Shown here piece after piece: positions 6,218-9,065 of a stretch of 9,065 bases of DNA. The translations under genes were made by a program, and so were the position numbers. The notes below the pieces were generated by a model. The model had not been told where the DNA came from, did no database searches, and was given only the letters and a program-made list of their open reading frames with translations. Each line of letters begins with the position of its first letter. Within the stretch, counting starts at the first letter, position 1. Source of the DNA: Dichotomicrobium sp964466965 (lineage in GTDB: Bacteria; Pseudomonadota; Alphaproteobacteria; Rhizobiales; Rhodomicrobiaceae); NCBI GenBank assembly GCA_964466965.1, contig CAYXPZ010000092.1, positions 1 through 9,065 on the forward strand, given 5' to 3'.

Positions 6218-7096
6218 ATGAAGGCTGAAACCGCTATCGTTATCGCAGGGCCGACGGCCAGCGGCAAGTCAGACTTCGCGCTCGACCTGGCCGAGCGCCA
6301 CCGCGGCATGATCGTTAATGCCGATAGCATGCAGGTATACCGCGAGCTCAGCGTTCTGACGGCGCGCCCCGCCCCTGGGGAAGAGGCGCGCGCGCCACAC
6401 CGGCTCTATGGTTTTCGCAGTGGCGCTCAGCCCTATTCAGTCGGACAGTGGCTGGAAGATGCCGCGGCGGTGCTCGGCGAGGCCCGTGCGCAAGACAGCG
6501 TGCCGATTTTCGTCGGCGGCACCGGGCTCTATTTCAAGGCGCTGTTTGAAGGCCTCTCGCCGGTCCCGGAAATCCCAGAGGACATTCGCAGCTACTGGCG
6601 CGAACGCGGCCGGATTGAGCCGGCCCACGTGCTGTATCGTTTGCTGGCGGATCTTGATCCTGCGGCGGCGGCGCAGTTGCGGGCGTCCGATACGCAACGG
6701 ATTGTGCGCGCGCTCGAAGTGGCGGACGCAACCGGACAGTCGATTACCGCGTGGCAGCAAGCTGCCGGGGCACCGCTGTTGGATGAAACCGCGACCACGA
6801 AATACGTTGTGGCGCCGGATCGCGAAATGCTCTACCGCGCCGCCGATGAGCGCGCCCGGCAGATGATTGCAGCCGGAGCAGTTGAGGAGGTCGCTGCCGT
6901 TTTGCGACTTGGGCTGGATCCGGGCCTGCCGGTGATGCGCGCGATCGGAATGCGACCATTGGGCGCATATCTACGCGGCGAGATTGATCTGGATGAGGCG
7001 CTTATGCGTTTGCAGACCGAGACACGGCGCTATGCAAAGCGGCAAATGACCTGGTTGCGGCGATATATGATGTCGTGGAATTGGATAAATGCGTAA
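6218..7096 (+). CDS. miaA: tRNA dimethylallyltransferase
   Basis: It transfers the dimethylallyl group from DMAPP to N6 of A37 in tRNAs that read codons starting with U, which stabilises codon pairing. At 292 residues it is of normal bacterial length (about 290-315). Landmarks: P-loop GPTASGKS at 11-18; NADSMQVYR at 34-42 with Asp36, Ser37 and Gln39, which contact A37 and the substrate; FVGGTGLY at 98-105; DTQRIVRALEV at 158-168; AIGMRPLGAYLRGE at 242-255; and a C-terminal TRRYAKRQMTWLRR block at 269-282, which contacts tRNA. I chose ATG 6218 because it leaves the usual few residues before the first strand; GTG at 6194 would add eight residues (beginning with DLVARS after the start) that do not look conserved. 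A weak GCGAG lies upstream. It is divergent from serB and followed, 174 bases on, by ilvB on the same strand. Confidence 0.96.
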   Translation: MKAETAIVIAGPTASGKSDFALDLAERHRGMIVNADSMQVYRELSVLTARPAPGEEARAPHRLYGFRSGAQPYSVGQWLEDAAAVLGEARAQDSVPIFVGGTGLYFKALFEGLSPVPEIPEDIRSYWRERGRIEPAHVLYRLLADLDPAAAAQLRASDTQRIVRALEVADATGQSITAWQQAAGAPLLDETATTKYVVAPDREMLYRAADERARQMIAAGAVEEVAAVLRLGLDPGLPVMRAIGMRPLGAYLRGEIDLDEALMRLQTETRRYAKRQMTWLRRYMMSWNWINA

Positions 7097-7147
7097 TATT
7101 ATGTCTCAAAGCAGTTGCGTTTCGGATGCTTTCGTGCGCCCCGCCTA

Positions 7148-7176
7148 TTGACCGGGCAGCCGCATGCGGCTACGTT
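7148..7176 (+). promoter_or_regulatory. Candidate sigma-70-type promoter for ilvB
   Basis: TTGACC (7148-7153) is followed after exactly 17 bases by TACGTT (7171-7176). The -35 matches the consensus at five of six positions; the -10 keeps only its first two bases and last T. The spacer and -10 are covered by the two palindromes at 7158-7185, an arrangement in which a bound regulator would block polymerase. The assignment rests on spacing and position only. Confidence 0.3.
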
Positions 7177-7185
7177 GCGCAACGT
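7158..7185. promoter_or_regulatory. Two abutting perfect 14-bp palindromes in the ilvB leader
   Basis: AGCCGCATGCGGCT (7158-7171) and ACGTTGCGCAACGT (7172-7185) are each exactly self-complementary and touch without a spacer. Around them lies a perfect 8-bp inverted repeat, AAGCAGTT (7109-7116) with AACTGCTT (7202-7209). They could be operator sites for dimeric regulators or, in RNA, a pair of hairpins in the ilvB leader; the first could also mark the end of the miaA message. No T-run follows either one. Confidence 0.55.
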
Positions 7186-7270
7186 TTGTGCAGTGCAATT
7201 AAACTGCTTGTGAGCGCGTTGGCGAGACGCTCTTGTCAGCGGCCGCGCCAGTGATGTGGAGCGAAGAGTG

Positions 7271-9037
7271 ATGAGCAATCAGATGACAGGCGCCGAGATC
7301 GTTCTGCGCGCGCTGGCCGATCAGGATGTCGACCTGCTGTTTGGCTATCCCGGCGGTGCGGTGCTTCCGATCTATGATGAAATGTTCAAGCAGAACGCGC
7401 TTCGTCATTACCTCGTACGCCACGAGCAAGGCGCAGTGCATGCTGCAGAAGGGTATGCCCGTTCGTCCGGCAAGGTCGGCGTGGTGCTCGTCACATCGGG
7501 GCCCGGCGCGACCAACGCCGTGACTGGCCTGACCGACGCGCTGATGGACTCGATCCCAGTGGTCTGCATTACCGGGCAGGTCGCCACGCACCTGATCGGC
7601 AACGATGCCTTTCAAGAGTGCGACACAGTCGGCATTACGCGGCCCTGCACCAAGCACAACTACCTCGTGAAGGACATCAACGATTTGGCGCGCGTGATGC
7701 ACGAAGCGTTCTATGTCGCGCAGAACGGCCGTCCCGGCCCGGTGGTGGTTGATATCCCGAAGGATATTCAGTTTGCCAAAGGACCCTACGTTTCGCCGGG
7801 GCAGATCACGCATAAAAGTTATAAGCCTGCGGTCAAAGGAGATCAGCAGGCGATCCGCGACGCCGTTGACATGATTGCTTCGGCTAAACGACCGGTGTTC
7901 TACACCGGCGGCGGCGTTATCAACTCCGGCCCCAAGGCGAGCCAGCTACTGCGCGAATTCGTCAATCTGACCGGTTATCCGATTACCTCGACGCTGATGG
8001 GGCTCGGCGCGTTTCCGGCCGCGGATCCGAAATGGCTGGGCATGCTGGGCATGCACGGCACCTACGAAGCCAATATGTGCATGCATGACTGCGATGTGAT
8101 GATCAACATCGGCGCGCGCTTCGATGACCGCATCACCGGCCGGCTCGACGCTTTCTCACCCGGCTCGAAGAAAATTCACATCGACATCGACCCCTCTTCG
8201 ATCAACAAAAATGTCCGGGTCGATATCCCGATTATTGGCGATGTCGCGCATGTGCTGGAGGAGATGGTCAGCGTCTGGCGCCGCCGGACGCCGCAGATCG
8301 ACCAGACGGCGCTTAAGGCATGGTGGAACCAGATTGGCGAATGGCGCGGGCGCAAGAGCCTGAGCTACAAGAGGCGCAAAGACGTCATCATGCCGCAATA
8401 TGCGGTTCAACGGCTCTATGAGCTGAGCAAGGAGCGCGACACCTACATCACCACCGAAGTCGGCCAGCATCAGATGTGGGCCGCGCAGCATTATCATTTT
8501 GAGGAGCCGAACCGCTGGATGACCTCGGGCGGGCTTGGCACCATGGGCTATGGCCTGCCGGCGGCGATTGGCGTGCAGACTGCGTACCCCGACGCCCTCG
8601 TGATCGACATTGCCGGCGAAGCCTCAATCCTGATGAACATGCAGGAGCTGTCGACGGCAGTTCAGTACAACCTACCGGTCAAGATCTTCATCCTGAACAA
8701 CGAATATATGGGCATGGTTCGCCAGTGGCAGGAGTTGATCCATGGGGGGCGCTATTCACACTCTTACTCGGAGGCGCTTCCAGACTTCGTCAAGCTGGCT
8801 GAAGCTTATGGGGCGAAAGGCTTGCGCGCGACCAAGCCAAACGAGCTGGACGACCTGATTAACGAAATGATCGATACTCCTGGCCCGGTGATTTTCGACT
8901 GCTGTGTCAGTAAAGAGGCGAATTGCTTCCCGATGATTCCGAGCGGTGAAGCGCACAACAAGATGTTGCTGGACGATGAAAACAATGGCGCGGATATTGA
9001 AAGCGCGATCACCGAAGAAGGCAAGATCCTCGTCTAA
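7271..9037 (+). CDS. ilvB: Acetolactate synthase (acetohydroxyacid synthase) large subunit
   Basis: It condenses two pyruvates, or pyruvate with 2-oxobutyrate, to acetolactate or acetohydroxybutyrate, the first common step to valine, leucine and isoleucine. 588 residues, the family norm. Domains: N-terminal ThDP pyrimidine-binding domain with catalytic Glu52 in RHEQGAVHAAEGYAR; central FAD-binding domain with GARFDDRITGR (281-291); C-terminal ThDP diphosphate-binding domain. Trp486 in MVRQWQ matches the residue that favours 2-oxobutyrate in E. coli enzymes. The metal-binding motif, usually GDG or GDA, reads GEA here (Gly449-Glu450-Ala451), with Asn476-Asn477 at the normal distance. ATG 7271 has GGAG nine bases upstream (7258-7261); the in-frame GTG 7256 would put that site inside the gene. 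The regulatory small subunit (ilvN/ilvH) is expected downstream but is not within the 28 bases that remain. The gene is sometimes named ilvI in rhizobia. Confidence 0.97.
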   Translation: MSNQMTGAEIVLRALADQDVDLLFGYPGGAVLPIYDEMFKQNALRHYLVRHEQGAVHAAEGYARSSGKVGVVLVTSGPGATNAVTGLTDALMDSIPVVCITGQVATHLIGNDAFQECDTVGITRPCTKHNYLVKDINDLARVMHEAFYVAQNGRPGPVVVDIPKDIQFAKGPYVSPGQITHKSYKPAVKGDQQAIRDAVDMIASAKRPVFYTGGGVINSGPKASQLLREFVNLTGYPITSTLMGLGAFPAADPKWLGMLGMHGTYEANMCMHDCDVMINIGARFDDRITGRLDAFSPGSKKIHIDIDPSSINKNVRVDIPIIGDVAHVLEEMVSVWRRRTPQIDQTALKAWWNQIGEWRGRKSLSYKRRKDVIMPQYAVQRLYELSKERDTYITTEVGQHQMWAAQHYHFEEPNRWMTSGGLGTMGYGLPAAIGVQTAYPDALVIDIAGEASILMNMQELSTAVQYNLPVKIFILNNEYMGMVRQWQELIHGGRYSHSYSEALPDFVKLAEAYGAKGLRATKPNELDDLINEMIDTPGPVIFDCCVSKEANCFPMIPSGEAHNKMLLDDENNGADIESAITEEGKILV

Positions 9038-9053
9038 CTGGTGTTGAGCGCTC

Positions 9054-9065
9054 GTGCATCGACGC
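9054..9065 (+). repeat. Start of a possible third hairpin-element copy, cut by the window end
   Basis: GTGCATCGACGC begins 16 bases after the ilvB stop codon. It is identical to the bulge-free arm of the element at 5201-5270 when that element is read from serB, with the same position after a stop codon. Only 12 bases are visible, and a 12-base match somewhere in 9 kb on either strand is expected by chance, so the call depends on position and on what follows beyond the window. Confidence 0.45.

Noticed and set aside
7101..7151. A 16-codon reading frame (MSQSSCVSDAFVRPAY) before the palindromes upstream of ilvB, considered as an attenuation leader peptide.
   Set aside because: It has only two Val and no Ile or Leu, no ribosome binding site before the ATG, and the downstream hairpins lack a T-run.
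7199..7813. A 204-residue minus-strand reading frame opposite the start of ilvB.
   Set aside because: It is antisense to the conserved ThDP domain and shows no recognisable motif.

Overview
The window looks like a draft-assembly chromosomal segment of a GC-rich alphaproteobacterium, most likely of the Hyphomicrobiales (Rhizobiales). This rests on three things: serB divergent from miaA with ilvB after it, which I recall as a common order in that group; an acetolactate synthase whose wording I associate with Alphaproteobacteria; and an RkpK-type UDP-glucose dehydrogenase. No database search was possible, so this is inference from protein sequence. A run of exactly 100 Ns (3639-3738) marks a scaffold join.

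Layout: (1) 1-2397, plus strand: the 3' part of a FecB/BtuF-type periplasmic binding protein, a FecCD-family permease and its ATPase, tightly overlapping. Together they form an importer for a metal complex, cobalamin, heme or oxyanion. (2) 2398-2658: a gene-free stretch with a weak palindrome and an isolated TATAAT box. (3) 2659-3638, plus: an uncharacterised membrane-anchored protein with a peptidoglycan-binding-like domain, cut by the gap. (4) 3739-4967, minus: UDP-glucose 6-dehydrogenase, whose last residues are also lost in the gap. (5) 4968-5270: a roughly 300-bp gene-free stretch filled with inverted repeats. (6) 5270-6160, minus: phosphoserine phosphatase SerB. (7) 6218-7096, plus: tRNA dimethylallyltransferase MiaA. 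(8) 7097-7270: a leader with two abutting perfect 14-bp palindromes. (9) 7271-9037, plus: acetolactate synthase large subunit. (10) The last 28 bases start what may be another copy of the palindromic element found after serB.

The genes are mostly housekeeping: metal or cofactor uptake, envelope polysaccharide precursor, serine synthesis, tRNA modification and branched-chain amino acid synthesis. They do not form one system. I see no defence system, CRISPR array, integrase, transposase, tRNA or rRNA.

The most interesting non-coding signal is a pair of about 70-bp imperfect hairpins (5111-5181 and 5201-5270). They share an unusual architecture (GTGCA ends, an outer 7-bp stem, a 3-nt bulge, then GAC) and lie in opposite orientations, with a 12-base matching end at 9054-9065 after ilvB. 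This resembles a REP/BIME-like dispersed repeat family. Other points worth a look are the twin palindromes before ilvB, a Glu in the thiamine-diphosphate metal-binding motif of the acetolactate synthase, and a composition shift between the transporter operon and its neighbour.
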